64,000 nt of DNA. Source: Kribbella rubisoli (lineage in GTDB: Bacteria; Actinomycetota; Actinomycetes; Propionibacteriales; Kribbellaceae). How positions within the stretch are numbered: the first letter of the stretch is position 1; every line of letters starts with the position of its first letter. The stretch covers positions 248,001 to 312,000 of the forward strand of contig NZ_SHKR01000015.1 of the NCBI RefSeq assembly GCF_004217145.1. Reading direction: 5' to 3'. Positions 8,528 to 17,698 of this stretch are shown here, in pieces. The translations under genes were made by a program, and so were the position numbers. The notes beneath the pieces were generated by a model. It saw only the letters and a program-made list of their open reading frames with translations. It searched no databases and was not told where the DNA came from.

Positions 8528-10304
8528 GACGTTCCGCATCCTCTGGCTCTGGCTGAGTACGTCGTTCCGCGCGGCGCCCGGGCTGATGACGATCTCGGCC
8601 GTCCTCGTCGCGGCCCGCGCCATCACCGCACCGGCCCAGACGTACGGCGTGAGCCGGCTCGTCGACGGGATCGCGTCGGACAGCTCGGACACGATCGCCC
8701 TGGGCATCGCGATCATCGTCGGCGGCCTTGCGGTCTCGTTCGTCGCGGACGGACTGGGCTGGCCGTTGCAGGACACCGCGCAGGAACGGATGGCCGGGCG
8801 CGTGCACGCGGACCTGCTCGACGTGACGACCGGGATCCCCGGGCTGTCGCACCACGAGCGGCCCGATGTCGCCGACCGGCTCGAGTTAGTGCGCGAGCGC
8901 GCGTGGCGGATGGGTGTCGGCGCCGAGGTGCTGCTCTGGGCGTTCGCGACGGTGACAAACACCGCGACTGTGCTCACGCTGCTCGGGTCGGTGCAGCCGG
9001 TGCTGCTGGTGCTGCCGTTGCTCGGCTGCGCGCGCATCTGGTCGGCGTACCTGAGCAGCACGCGGCAGCAGAAGGCCTGGGAGGATTCGCTGCCGCAGGA
9101 GCGTCTGGTCGACCGGCTGATCGAGGTCGCGAAGGATCCGCGGACAGGTCTCGAACTGCGGGTGTTCGGGCTCGGGAAGGTCTTGCTGGACAGGATCTTC
9201 GCGTTGCAGACCGAGCGGTTCGCCCGCCGGGTCGCGGCCGCCCGCTGGGGCGGCAAGGTCGACAGTTCGGTGCGGCTGGTGTTCGGTCTCGCGTACGCCG
9301 CGGCGATCGTCTGGGTGGTCGCCCGCGCTCGGCACGGTGAGCAGACGGCCGGCGACGTCGTACTCGTGCTGCTGCTCGCGCCGCAGGTCGATCAGATGAC
9401 CGGCGGTATCGCGCAGAACGTGTACTGGGTCGGCGAGGTCGTGCGCAGCTTCAGCCGCTACGACTGGCTGCGCGAGTACGCGAAGCAGAACTCGTGGCGC
9501 TCCAGCGCGACCCCGGCCCCGGAGCGACTCACCTCCGGGATCGAACTGCGGAACGTCGGATTCTCCTACCCTGGTTCGGAATCCGCGGTCCTCAGCGGCA
9601 TCAGCCTGACGCTGCCGGCCGGTGCGGCGGTCGCGCTGGTGGGGGAGAACGGCGCCGGGAAGACGACGTTGGTCAAGCTGCTCGCGCGGATGTACGACCC
9701 GACGACCGGAAGCGTTCTGATCGACGGCGTGGACCTCGCGACGATCCAGCCGGACGAGTGGCGGTCACAGCTCTCGGCCGGGTTCCAGGACTTCGTGAAG
9801 TTCGAGCTGACCGCGCGCGAGGTCGTCGCGATCGGCGACGTGGCGCGCGCCGACGACGAGGACGCCGTACACACCGCGATCCTGCGCGGTGATGCCGAGT
9901 CGGTGATCGCCGGGTTGTCGCACGGGCTCGACAGTCAACTGGGCAAGAAGTTCGCCGATGGTGTCGAGCTGTCCGGCGGGCAGTGGCAGCGGCTCGCGCT
10001 GGCCCGCGCGTTCATGCGTGAACGTCCATTGTTGTTATTGCTCGACGAGCCGACAGCAGCGCTCGACCCGGAGGCCGAACACCGGCTCTACGAGCAGTAC
10101 GCCGATGCAGCGAAGGTCGCCGCGGCCGAGACCGGCGGGATCACGGTCCTGGTCTCACACCGGTTCTCGACCGTCCGGATGGCCGACCTGATCGTCGTCC
10201 TGCACGACGGCCGGGTCGAAGAGTTCGGCACCCACTCCGACCTGCTCGCAGCCGGCGGCCGGTACGCCGAACTCTTCGAGCTCCAGGCTCGCGCCTATCG
10301 CTAG
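8520..10304 (+). CDS. ABC exporter half-transporter, subunit 2 (TMD-NBD fusion)
   Basis: 594-aa partner of the preceding gene, overlapping it by 8 bases. The N-terminal transmembrane region includes LELRVFGLGKVLLDR, matching the coupling segment of subunit 1. The NBD has GENGAGKTT, LSGGQWQRLALARAF, LLLLDEPTAALD and VSHRFSTVR. Both nucleotide-binding sites look catalytically intact, so the pair is not an obviously degenerate-site heterodimer. The Trp in the signature of both subunits (SGGEWQR, SGGQWQR) suggests they arose from one gene duplication. The 3' end overlaps the convergent cupin gene by 4 bases. Confidence 0.88.
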   Translation: MPKTFRILWLWLSTSFRAAPGLMTISAVLVAARAITAPAQTYGVSRLVDGIASDSSDTIALGIAIIVGGLAVSFVADGLGWPLQDTAQERMAGRVHADLLDVTTGIPGLSHHERPDVADRLELVRERAWRMGVGAEVLLWAFATVTNTATVLTLLGSVQPVLLVLPLLGCARIWSAYLSSTRQQKAWEDSLPQERLVDRLIEVAKDPRTGLELRVFGLGKVLLDRIFALQTERFARRVAAARWGGKVDSSVRLVFGLAYAAAIVWVVARARHGEQTAGDVVLVLLLAPQVDQMTGGIAQNVYWVGEVVRSFSRYDWLREYAKQNSWRSSATPAPERLTSGIELRNVGFSYPGSESAVLSGISLTLPAGAAVALVGENGAGKTTLVKLLARMYDPTTGSVLIDGVDLATIQPDEWRSQLSAGFQDFVKFELTAREVVAIGDVARADDEDAVHTAILRGDAESVIAGLSHGLDSQLGKKFADGVELSGGQWQRLALARAFMRERPLLLLLDEPTAALDPEAEHRLYEQYADAAKVAAAETGGITVLVSHRFSTVRMADLIVVLHDGRVEEFGTHSDLLAAGGRYAELFELQARAYR

Positions 10305-10714
10305 GCCTGCACCCGCCGATCCGCACGCTCAGCCAGCTCGTCCTCATCGACCAGCGTGATCATCTGCCCGCCCGGCGCGCACAGCATCGTCACGGTGAAC
10401 TTCAGCGGGATATCCGACCGGTTGTTGCCGTCGTGGTAGTGGATCACGTCGCCGCCCGGCTCCCAGAACGCCTCACCGGCCTTGATCACCCGCGGCGCCT
10501 CGCCCTCGAGCTCGAACAACATCTCGCCTTCGAAGACGTACCCGAACGCGGGCCCGGAGTGCCGATGTGGCGGCGCACCGGGATCGCCGGCCGGATACTC
10601 GATCACCACCGTCATCGCGTGGAACCCGTCAGGCACGAACGGCGGCTCAATCTCCTGCAACATCGTGAAAGCGTTCTGCCAGGTGCTGGACCGCTGTTCG
10701 GTCGTGTCGGTCAT
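10301..10714 (-). CDS. Cupin domain protein
   Basis: 137-aa single-domain cupin. Motif 1 is PPHRHSGPAFGYVFEGE near residues 48-64, with the two metal-binding His and a Glu; motif 2 is WEPGGDVIHYHDG near 85-97, with the later metal His. The fold is clear; the reaction is not. It is divergent from the ferritin-like gene at 10819 with a 104-bp gap, and its end overlaps the ABC exporter gene by 4 bases. No signal peptide, so it is cytoplasmic. Confidence 0.85.
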   Translation of the reverse strand: MTDTTEQRSSTWQNAFTMLQEIEPPFVPDGFHAMTVVIEYPAGDPGAPPHRHSGPAFGYVFEGEMLFELEGEAPRVIKAGEAFWEPGGDVIHYHDGNNRSDIPLKFTVTMLCAPGGQMITLVDEDELAERADRRVQA

Positions 10715-10818
10715 CGAAGCTCACCTTCCAGTCGGTATTCGGGTCTCTCCACACAAGACAGGGCAGCGCGATGCGGTGTGACGGTCACAGGGGAGCGGGC
10801 TGGGCTGTCTTAACGGAT

Positions 10819-11835
10819 ATGAGCCAGCGCATCGAGACCCTTGACGACCTTCACCGGCACCTGCAGTGGGCGATCGAGCTCGAGCACGCCACGCTCCCGC
10901 CGTACCTGTGTGCGCTGTACTCGCTGGACCCGGCGCGGAACCCGGATGCGGTCGAGCTGGTCAGCAGCGTGTTCGTCGAGGAGATGATCCATCTGTCGCT
11001 GGCGGCCAACCTGCTGAACGCCGTCGGCGGCGAGCCGCGCCTGGACTATCCGGGCATGCTGCCCGGGTACCCGCGCCGCCTTCCGCACGGTCAGGTCGAG
11101 CTGTCGCTGTTGCCGTTCGGCCCGGAGGCGCTGGAGATGTTCCTGCGGCTCGAGAAGCCCGAGGCGCCGGGCTCACCGGCCGAGAGCGATCACTACGAGA
11201 CGATCGGGCAGTTCTACGACGCGATCGAAGAAGGCCTGCGCTACTTGTGCGAGACGCTGGACGAAGAGAAGGTGTTCTCCGGCGACTCGGCGCGTCAGGT
11301 GACGGCGGGACCGTTCCAGCACACCGGCGGCGCAGTGCAACCCATCACCGATCTCAGGTCGGCGCTGGCCGCGCTGGACGAAATCGTCGAGCAGGGGGAG
11401 GGCACGTCGCGCGGCGAGGTCTGGGACGGCGACCACGACATCTTCCACCCGGACCGCGACGAGGTCGCGCACTACTTCCGTTTCATGGAGCTCAAGCTCG
11501 GCCGGCGCTACCAGCGCGGCGACACTCCGGAATCCGGTCCGTCCGGCGAGCCGATCACGCTCGACCTGGCAGGTGTGTCCCCGATGCAGCCGAACCCGCA
11601 CCGATCGGACAACGCACAGATCCGCGCCGCGCAGGAGGAGTTCGACGACTCCTACTGCACGCTGCTGTACGTTCTCGAGCAGGCGTTCACCGGCGAGCCG
11701 ACACTGATCCGCGACTCCGTCCGCGCGATGTACGGCCTCAAGGCCGAGGCGCTGAAGCTGATGCAGCTCAGCGAGGACGATCGAACGGTGGCCGGCCCGA
11801 CCTTCGGCTACGTCGATCCGGAGCAGCGCCGCTGA
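10819..11835 (+). CDS. Ferritin-like domain protein, VioB-related
   Basis: 338-aa protein resembling the ferritin-like domain (PF12902) also found in VioB/RebD-type iminophenylpyruvate dimer synthases. The first half shows LQWAIELEHATLPPYL with a metal-ligand-like Glu and VEEMIHLSLAANLLNAVGG with ExxH. A second helical portion follows with RFMELKLGRRYQ. No other violacein- or indolocarbazole-type genes are nearby, so it is probably a stand-alone enzyme of unknown substrate. The ATG at 10819 starts the conserved region directly; an in-frame extension to 10771 looks like non-coding sequence. Confidence 0.75.
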   Translation: MSQRIETLDDLHRHLQWAIELEHATLPPYLCALYSLDPARNPDAVELVSSVFVEEMIHLSLAANLLNAVGGEPRLDYPGMLPGYPRRLPHGQVELSLLPFGPEALEMFLRLEKPEAPGSPAESDHYETIGQFYDAIEEGLRYLCETLDEEKVFSGDSARQVTAGPFQHTGGAVQPITDLRSALAALDEIVEQGEGTSRGEVWDGDHDIFHPDRDEVAHYFRFMELKLGRRYQRGDTPESGPSGEPITLDLAGVSPMQPNPHRSDNAQIRAAQEEFDDSYCTLLYVLEQAFTGEPTLIRDSVRAMYGLKAEALKLMQLSEDDRTVAGPTFGYVDPEQRR

Positions 11836-11913
11836 GCAGCAGACAACTGAGAACCCGCTGAGACGTTTCGCAGAAAGAGCCGCCTCCAGTTCGCCATTTG
11901 TTAACGTTCGGTC

Positions 11914-11950
11914 TTCACCTGACCGTACATTCCTTCCTAATGTATTAACC
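11914..11950 (+). promoter_or_regulatory. Putative leaderless promoter of the ABC ATPase gene
   Basis: TAATGT (11938-11943) lies 7 bases before the ATG at 11951, with a weak -35 TTCACC (11914-11919) 18 bases upstream. A small inverted repeat, CGGTC/GACCG (11909-11925), overlaps the -35. No SD is present. Confidence 0.5.
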
Positions 11951-12889
11951 ATGGACACACCGCCCGCTGTCCGTGCCCGCGGAATCACCAAGTACTTCGG
12001 TGAGGTCGTCGCGCTCGACGGCGTCGACCTCGACGTCGCACCAGGCCAGATCCACGGCATTGTCGGACCGAACGGCGCCGGCAAGACCACGCTTCTCGGC
12101 CTGTTGCTCGGACTCGCCGTCGCCGACCGCGGCACGCTCGAAATCCTCGGTACGCCGGTAGGCCGTGCCCTCGCCGTCTCGGACGGCGTGGCCGGCTTCG
12201 TCGACGGCCCCGGCCTCTACCCGTCGATGACCGCCAAACAGAACCTCACCGCCCTGGCAGCACTGCGCGGTGACCCGACACAGACGATGAACATCGACGA
12301 GGCGATCGCCCAGGTCGGCCTCACCGATGTGGCCGACGACCGCGTCCGCGGCTTCTCACTCGGGATGCGCCAGCGCCTCGGCCTCGCCGCCGCCCTCCTC
12401 ACCAAGCCCAAGCTGCTCATCCTCGACGAGCCCTCGAACGGCCTCGACCCGGCCGGCAAGAAGCACGTGTACGGCGTACTCACCCGCCTGGCCGCAGACG
12501 GTACGGCGGTGATGCTCTCGAGTCACCGGATGGACGACGTCGAGCAGCTCTGCTCCGAGGTGACGATCCTGTCCACCGGCCGGGTCGCGTTCTCCGGCCC
12601 GATCAGCAAGCTGGCCTCCGAGGACAGCGAGCTCGACTACCGCGTGCTCACCTCGAAGCCGGCAGCCGCTCGCCGGATCGCCCGCCAGACGCACGGGATC
12701 CGGCTGCGCGACGACGAAACCGTCAAGGACGGTGTAGAGCTCCTGATCATCTCGGCGCCGATCCCGTCGCTGGACGAGTTCGTGAAGCAACTCGTCGACG
12801 ACGGCATCGCAGTACGCGAGCTGGCACCGGTCGTCTCGCCCCTCGAAGCCGCGTTCCTCGCCCTCACCGAGCAGCAGGAGACCAACTGA
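11951..12889 (+). CDS. ABC transporter ATP-binding protein
   Basis: 312-aa ABC-2 type ATPase. It shows GPNGAGKTT (Walker A, near residue 41), FSLGMRQRLGLAAALL (signature), LLILDEPSNGLD (Walker B) and the SSHRMDDVEQL switch His, then a roughly 90-residue C-terminal domain typical of drug or lantibiotic-type exporters. It overlaps the permease gene by one base (TGATG) and should form the transporter with it. The probable leaderless promoter lies directly upstream. Confidence 0.9.
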   Translation: MDTPPAVRARGITKYFGEVVALDGVDLDVAPGQIHGIVGPNGAGKTTLLGLLLGLAVADRGTLEILGTPVGRALAVSDGVAGFVDGPGLYPSMTAKQNLTALAALRGDPTQTMNIDEAIAQVGLTDVADDRVRGFSLGMRQRLGLAAALLTKPKLLILDEPSNGLDPAGKKHVYGVLTRLAADGTAVMLSSHRMDDVEQLCSEVTILSTGRVAFSGPISKLASEDSELDYRVLTSKPAAARRIARQTHGIRLRDDETVKDGVELLIISAPIPSLDEFVKQLVDDGIAVRELAPVVSPLEAAFLALTEQQETN

Positions 12890-14238
12890 TGACGGCCACC
12901 GCCGCCACCACCATAGATGCGCCCGTGGCCCGGAAGGTCTCGGTCGCCCGCGGGTATCGCTTCGAACTCGTCAAGCTGCTCTCGCAGTGGCGGGTCCGCG
13001 TCCTGATCATCGCGTGCTGGCTGGCCCCCGCGGCCTTCGTCGCGATCATCAGCCAGCAGGCCTCGCTCCCGGTCGACACGCTGTTCGGCCGGATGATGCA
13101 CGCGACCGGATGGGCCGGACCCCTTGTCCTGCTGGGCTTCTCGGGATCGTGGGCGCTGCCGCTGCTGACGTCGCTGATCGCCGGTGACGTGTTCGCGTCC
13201 GAGGATCGGCTCGGCACCTGGCGCCACCTGCTGGTGGCGGTCCGCTCGCCGCGCCGCATCTTCGTCTCGAAAGCACTGTCCAGTCTGACCGTGATCCTCG
13301 TGCTGGTGATCGGGCTGGTCGTGTCCAGCACGGTCAGTGGCCTGCTGGTGATCGGCAACCGCGAGCTGATCGGTCTCGACGGGCACTTGCTCTCGCCGGG
13401 GCACGCGGCCGGGGCGGTCTTCCTCGCCTGGCTGTGTGCACTCGCTCCGACGCTGGCCCTGGCTGCGATCGGCCTGCTCGGCTCGGTCGCGCTCGGCCGG
13501 TCGCCCATGGGTCTGCTGCTCCCAGCAGTGGTCGCGCTGGCGATGCAGATCGTCCAGCAACTGCCGGTCCCGGTCGCCTTCCGCCTCGCCCTTCCCGGCT
13601 ACGCCTTCATCAGCTGGAACGGCCTTTTCACCAGCCCGGCCCAACGCGGGCCGCTGCTGATCGGAGTCGCGGTCAGCCTGGTCTGGGCGATCGCCGCGAC
13701 CGGCCTCGCCTACTTCCTCTTCGTACGCCGTGACTTCACGAACCCGACGCACGACGGCTCCGGCCGCCGGGCGTTGACGGCCGGCCTGCTGCCGCTCGTC
13801 GGACTGCTCGTAGTCAGCACCGCGGTCATCGCTCCGGTGAGCGGCTTCGGTTCGGGCATCGACCAGGACAAGGTGCAGAAGGCCGTCGCGGTCGAGTTCG
13901 CGCATCTCTACCGTCTGCAGACCAAGCAGCTCAATCGGGCCGATGTCACCGAGGAGCAACTGCAGAGTGCCGCCGAGTGCACCAAGGGCGGCGACCAGGT
14001 CGCCGCCCGCGGGCCCGGCAACGACTGGCGGTGCGTCGTCAGCTGGCACATCCCCGGGGTGGCAGTCGCCGGCTCGGCGATCTACCAGCTCGACATCAAC
14101 CCACTCGGTCGGTACGTGTCCGACGGGGACGGACCGAAAGAAGTCAACGGCTTCTTCCTGGTCCGGACCCCATCGGGAGACGAACCGAACCCACTGTGGC
14201 AGTTCGACGGCAATATCGAACTGCTACCTGCCAAGTAA
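12889..14238 (+). CDS. ABC transporter permease with C-terminal extracytoplasmic domain
   Basis: 449-aa permease with six hydrophobic segments, the first near residues 40-60 and the last near 300-320 (LLPLVGLLVVSTAVIAPVSG). After the last helix comes a hydrophilic domain of about 130 residues. It contains two Cys, in AECTKGGDQ and DWRCVVSW, that could form a disulfide outside the cell. A domain of this sort is unusual for a simple ABC-2 permease and could bind a substrate or cell-wall partner. The next gene, a secreted phosphoesterase, starts 24 bases later, suggesting one transcript. Confidence 0.85.
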   Translation: MTATAATTIDAPVARKVSVARGYRFELVKLLSQWRVRVLIIACWLAPAAFVAIISQQASLPVDTLFGRMMHATGWAGPLVLLGFSGSWALPLLTSLIAGDVFASEDRLGTWRHLLVAVRSPRRIFVSKALSSLTVILVLVIGLVVSSTVSGLLVIGNRELIGLDGHLLSPGHAAGAVFLAWLCALAPTLALAAIGLLGSVALGRSPMGLLLPAVVALAMQIVQQLPVPVAFRLALPGYAFISWNGLFTSPAQRGPLLIGVAVSLVWAIAATGLAYFLFVRRDFTNPTHDGSGRRALTAGLLPLVGLLVVSTAVIAPVSGFGSGIDQDKVQKAVAVEFAHLYRLQTKQLNRADVTEEQLQSAAECTKGGDQVAARGPGNDWRCVVSWHIPGVAVAGSAIYQLDINPLGRYVSDGDGPKEVNGFFLVRTPSGDEPNPLWQFDGNIELLPAK

Positions 14239-14262
14239 GACCAACCCGAAGGGATAGCTCCC

Positions 14263-17001
14263 ATGCAGGTAACACGCCGCCGCAGGCGTGACGAAAAGGG
14301 CTCGTCGAGTCGCCTCCGGCGCAGAGTACCACTGGTAGCAGCGGGCACTACGGCTGTTGCCGTGACGCTCGCAGGCACCGCTGTCGCCTCGACAACCGGC
14401 TTCGGACACGACCAGGTCGGCCAGGTCACCGACAAGGGCCAGGTCATTTCATCCGACCAGTACATCAAGCCGCTCGGCGACCGTCTCGTCCTCCAGAAGG
14501 GCAAGATCATGTCGTCCACCACGAGTCCGGACGGCAGCCACCTGGCCGCCGGCGTGACGGACGGCGGGATGGCGCTGGCGATCGTCGACCTGAAGAACTG
14601 GAAGGTCCAGCAATACGTCGGCAACAACGCCGCCGCGGACCTGAAGATCCCGGGCAACGACATCGGCCAGGAAGGCCCGACGTACTCGCCCGACGGCAAG
14701 CAGCTGTGGCTCGGTCAAACCGACGGCTACCGCAAGTTCGACGTGAACGCGGACGGCTCGCTCGCGAACCCGACCTTCGTCTCGATCGCCGCCGACGGCG
14801 CCAAGCACGCCCTCGCCAGTGAGGCCGTCTTCTCGGCCGACTCCAAGACCGTGTACGCCGCGGTGAACGGCCAGAACCGGGTCGTCGCGATCGACGCGGC
14901 CAGCGGCACGATCACGCAGAGCTGGGCGACCGGCAACGCGCCGCGCGACATGGTGATGGTCGGCAGCAAGCTGTACGTGACCAACGAGGGCGGCCGGACC
15001 GCGCGGCCCGGCGACTCGACGCTCGACTCGTACGGCACGCCGGTCGTCGCGAACCAGAACTCGATCACCACGACCGGTACGGTCAGCGTGATCGACACCA
15101 AGAACGCGGGTGCCGCCGTCGGCAGCATCCCGGTCGGTCTGCACCCGACCGCGGTGTACGCCAAGAACGGTGCCGTGTTCGTCGCGAACACCTCCAGCAA
15201 CACGGTCTCGGTGATCAACACCAAGTGGGACAAGGTCGCCCAGACCATCACCACCCAGCCGTGGGCCGAGGCCAAGGTCGGGTACGAGCCGAACGGCATC
15301 GCGCTGACCGACGACGGCCACCTGCTGGTCTCGCTCGGTCGCGCGAACGCGGTCGCGGTCTACAAGTTCCGCAACCCGCTGGAGCCGGTGAGCTACGTCG
15401 GCCTGCTGCCGACCGACTACTTCCCGGCCGAGCTCGCTCAGGTCGGTAAGGACATCGTCGTCTCGAACACCCGTGGTATCGACGCCCGTCGCGACACCAC
15501 GGCCGCCGGCCGCGGTACGCACGACACCACGTCGAGCCTGACCAAGTTCAAGCTGCCGGACGACCACGCGATCTCGAAGTACACCGCCACGGTCTTCGCA
15601 CAGAACGGCTGGACCAAGAACTCGGCTCAGCTGGCCACCGACAAGGGGCACCGCGCCCCGGTCGCGGTCCCGGCCAAGCTCGGTGACCCGTCGACGATCA
15701 AGCACGTGTTCCTGCTGGTCAAGGAGAACCGGACCTACGACCAGGTGTACGGCGACATGCCGGAGGGCAACGGCGACCCGGCGCTGACGCAGTACGGCGA
15801 GAACGTGACGCCGAACCAGCACGCGCTGGCCAAGCAGTTCGGGCTGTACGACAACACCTACGACGTCGGCACGAACTCCGCCGAGGGCCACAACTGGCTG
15901 ATGCAGGCCGACAACCCGGAGTACACCGAGTCCTCGGCCGGCGAGTACCTGCGCAGCTACGACACCGAGAACGATGCCCTCGGCCACCAGGCCAGCGGCT
16001 TCATCTGGACCGGGGCCCAGGCAGCCGGCAAGACCGTCAAGGACTACGGCGAGTTCCTGTCGATCGAGCAGAAGCCGGCCGGTGCGAGCTGGCAGAACCT
16101 GTACTGCGACACCAAGCAGATGCAGACCGGCGCCGACACGAAGTACCCGATCCAGGTCGGCTCGGCGATCCCGTCGCTGAACAAGGTCGCGGTCCAGGGC
16201 TTCCCGCAGTTCGACACCACGGTGCCTGACATCTACAAGGAACAGGTCTGGGAGAAGGACTTCAAGAAGAACGGTCCGGCGAACCTGAACATGTTCTGGT
16301 ACTCCAACGACCACACCGGCGGGACGGCGAACGGCCCGGCGCAGGTGGCCGACAACGACCTGGCCGTCGGCCGGACCGTTGACGCGATCACGCACAGCAA
16401 GTACTGGAAGGACTCGGCGATCTTCGTCGTCGAGGACGACTCGCAGGCCGGGCTCGACCACATCGACGGGCACCGGGCGCCGATCCAGATCATCAGCCCG
16501 TACGCGCAGCACGGCGTGACGGACAGCCACTACTACACGCAGATCACGATGATGCGGACCATCGAGCAGATCCTCGGGATCCACCCGATGAACCAGAAGG
16601 ACACCGCGGCCACCCCGATGTTCGGCGCGTTCACCAACAAGCCGAACTACTCGACGTTCACCACGGTCCCGAACCGGACCTCGCTGACCGGCGGCGTGAA
16701 CCCGCTGCCGGCCTGCGGCGCGGACGTTCCCGCGGCGCAGAACCCGAACGTCGCGGCGGCTCCGACGGCGGCCGTGCCGGCCGGCATGGAGACGATGGCG
16801 GCGACCTGGTCGGCGTGGAAGGACCAGCAGCGGACCACCGGCCCGAACGCCAAGGCCGACTTCGCGAACCCGTCGCAGATGAACCACTACGACTGGTACG
16901 AGGCGCACAACTGGGCAACGCCGTACCCCGGTGAGGCCAAGATCGTCGCCCCGAACGACGTACCGGGCGCGATCATCCCGGCGAACGAGAACGACGGCTG
17001 A
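14263..17001 (+). CDS. Secreted beta-propeller / alkaline-phosphatase-superfamily phosphoesterase
   Basis: 912 aa. An arginine-rich N-terminus and a hydrophobic stretch (VPLVAAGTTAVAVTLAGTA, about 32-50) form a signal peptide or anchor. Residues about 60-440 carry YVTN/YncE-like propeller blades, for example YSPDGKQLWLG and VSVIDTKNAGAAVGS. From about 480 the phosphoesterase domain (PF04185 type) begins with KHVFLLVKENRTYDQVYGDM; later metal-site residues lie in VVEDDSQAGLDHIDGHRAP. The family includes phospholipase C-like and acid phosphatases; the substrate here is unknown. SD GAAGGGA precedes the ATG, 24 bases after the ABC permease gene. Confidence 0.88.
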   Translation: MQVTRRRRRDEKGSSSRLRRRVPLVAAGTTAVAVTLAGTAVASTTGFGHDQVGQVTDKGQVISSDQYIKPLGDRLVLQKGKIMSSTTSPDGSHLAAGVTDGGMALAIVDLKNWKVQQYVGNNAAADLKIPGNDIGQEGPTYSPDGKQLWLGQTDGYRKFDVNADGSLANPTFVSIAADGAKHALASEAVFSADSKTVYAAVNGQNRVVAIDAASGTITQSWATGNAPRDMVMVGSKLYVTNEGGRTARPGDSTLDSYGTPVVANQNSITTTGTVSVIDTKNAGAAVGSIPVGLHPTAVYAKNGAVFVANTSSNTVSVINTKWDKVAQTITTQPWAEAKVGYEPNGIALTDDGHLLVSLGRANAVAVYKFRNPLEPVSYVGLLPTDYFPAELAQVGKDIVVSNTRGIDARRDTTAAGRGTHDTTSSLTKFKLPDDHAISKYTATVFAQNGWTKNSAQLATDKGHRAPVAVPAKLGDPSTIKHVFLLVKENRTYDQVYGDMPEGNGDPALTQYGENVTPNQHALAKQFGLYDNTYDVGTNSAEGHNWLMQADNPEYTESSAGEYLRSYDTENDALGHQASGFIWTGAQAAGKTVKDYGEFLSIEQKPAGASWQNLYCDTKQMQTGADTKYPIQVGSAIPSLNKVAVQGFPQFDTTVPDIYKEQVWEKDFKKNGPANLNMFWYSNDHTGGTANGPAQVADNDLAVGRTVDAITHSKYWKDSAIFVVEDDSQAGLDHIDGHRAPIQIISPYAQHGVTDSHYYTQITMMRTIEQILGIHPMNQKDTAATPMFGAFTNKPNYSTFTTVPNRTSLTGGVNPLPACGADVPAAQNPNVAAAPTAAVPAGMETMAATWSAWKDQQRTTGPNAKADFANPSQMNHYDWYEAHNWATPYPGEAKIVAPNDVPGAIIPANENDG

Positions 17002-17041
17002 TCGCAACCACGTGTTAAGACAGGGCCTGTAGAACCACTGC

Positions 17042-17698
17042 ATGCCTAAGCGAGCGCGGGCGTCGCGCCGGATCGAGCAACCTGCCGATCCGGGCGACGT
17101 CCGCGTCGTCGGTTACGGACCCGGCGACGTTCCGGTGGTTCCGGACAAGTACGCCGAACTGCCTGTGCACACAGAGAAATCCGGGCGGGTCGATCACTGG
17201 AACGACGAGCTGATGACCCCGGAACCGTCCTCGGTGTACGTCGTCGACAAGCGATACCTGTACGTCACCGACAGCGCGGCCCGGGTCACCCACGCGGAGG
17301 GCTGGCTCGGCTGGCTGCCGTCGGACAAGAACGAGGCGCGCCGCAACCTTGACGCGCAACGCGAGGCCGGCAAGCCGGATCGGGAGCGCAACGACGACGG
17401 CGGCCACCTGTTCGGGACCGTGTTCGACGGGCCGGGGGAGTCGATCAACCTGACCGCGCAGTCCCGGTCGCAGAACCAGGCGGTCAAGGGCAGCCCGGAC
17501 AACTGGCGCCGGATGGAGGAGAGCTGGCAGGCGCTGCGCGCATCGGGGGTGCAGGTGCACGCCGCCATCGACGTCCGGCATCAGAACGGTACGACGCTGC
17601 GGCCGTCGAGCCGGGCCGTGATCGACCGCCACGAGGGTCGCCGGTCGCCGCGGCGTATCTTCAGGGAGACCAAACCCACCGGCAGGGGAGCGGAATGA
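17042..17698 (+). CDS. DNA/RNA non-specific endonuclease toxin-like protein
   Basis: 218 aa. Residues about 65-210 resemble the Endonuclea_NS_2 domain (PF13930) found at the C-terminus of polymorphic toxins. Features are SVYVVDKRYLYVTD, then DDGGHL (118-123, catalytic His likely H122), GPGESINLTAQ (N136), NWRRMEESW (159-160 acidic) and a closing basic RPSSRAVIDRH strand. No LXG, WXG, PAAR or signal peptide is present: the first 60 residues are polar and probably disordered. It overlaps the next gene, a YezG-type immunity protein, by 4 bases (ATGA), the classic toxin-immunity layout. Confidence 0.7.
   Translation: MPKRARASRRIEQPADPGDVRVVGYGPGDVPVVPDKYAELPVHTEKSGRVDHWNDELMTPEPSSVYVVDKRYLYVTDSAARVTHAEGWLGWLPSDKNEARRNLDAQREAGKPDRERNDDGGHLFGTVFDGPGESINLTAQSRSQNQAVKGSPDNWRRMEESWQALRASGVQVHAAIDVRHQNGTTLRPSSRAVIDRHEGRRSPRRIFRETKPTGRGAE

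Noticed and set aside
14449..17043. 864-aa open frame on the minus strand opposite the phosphoesterase
   Set aside because: High-GC shadow frame: low-complexity Arg/Val/Asp composition, no domain, and the plus-strand gene has clear family motifs.
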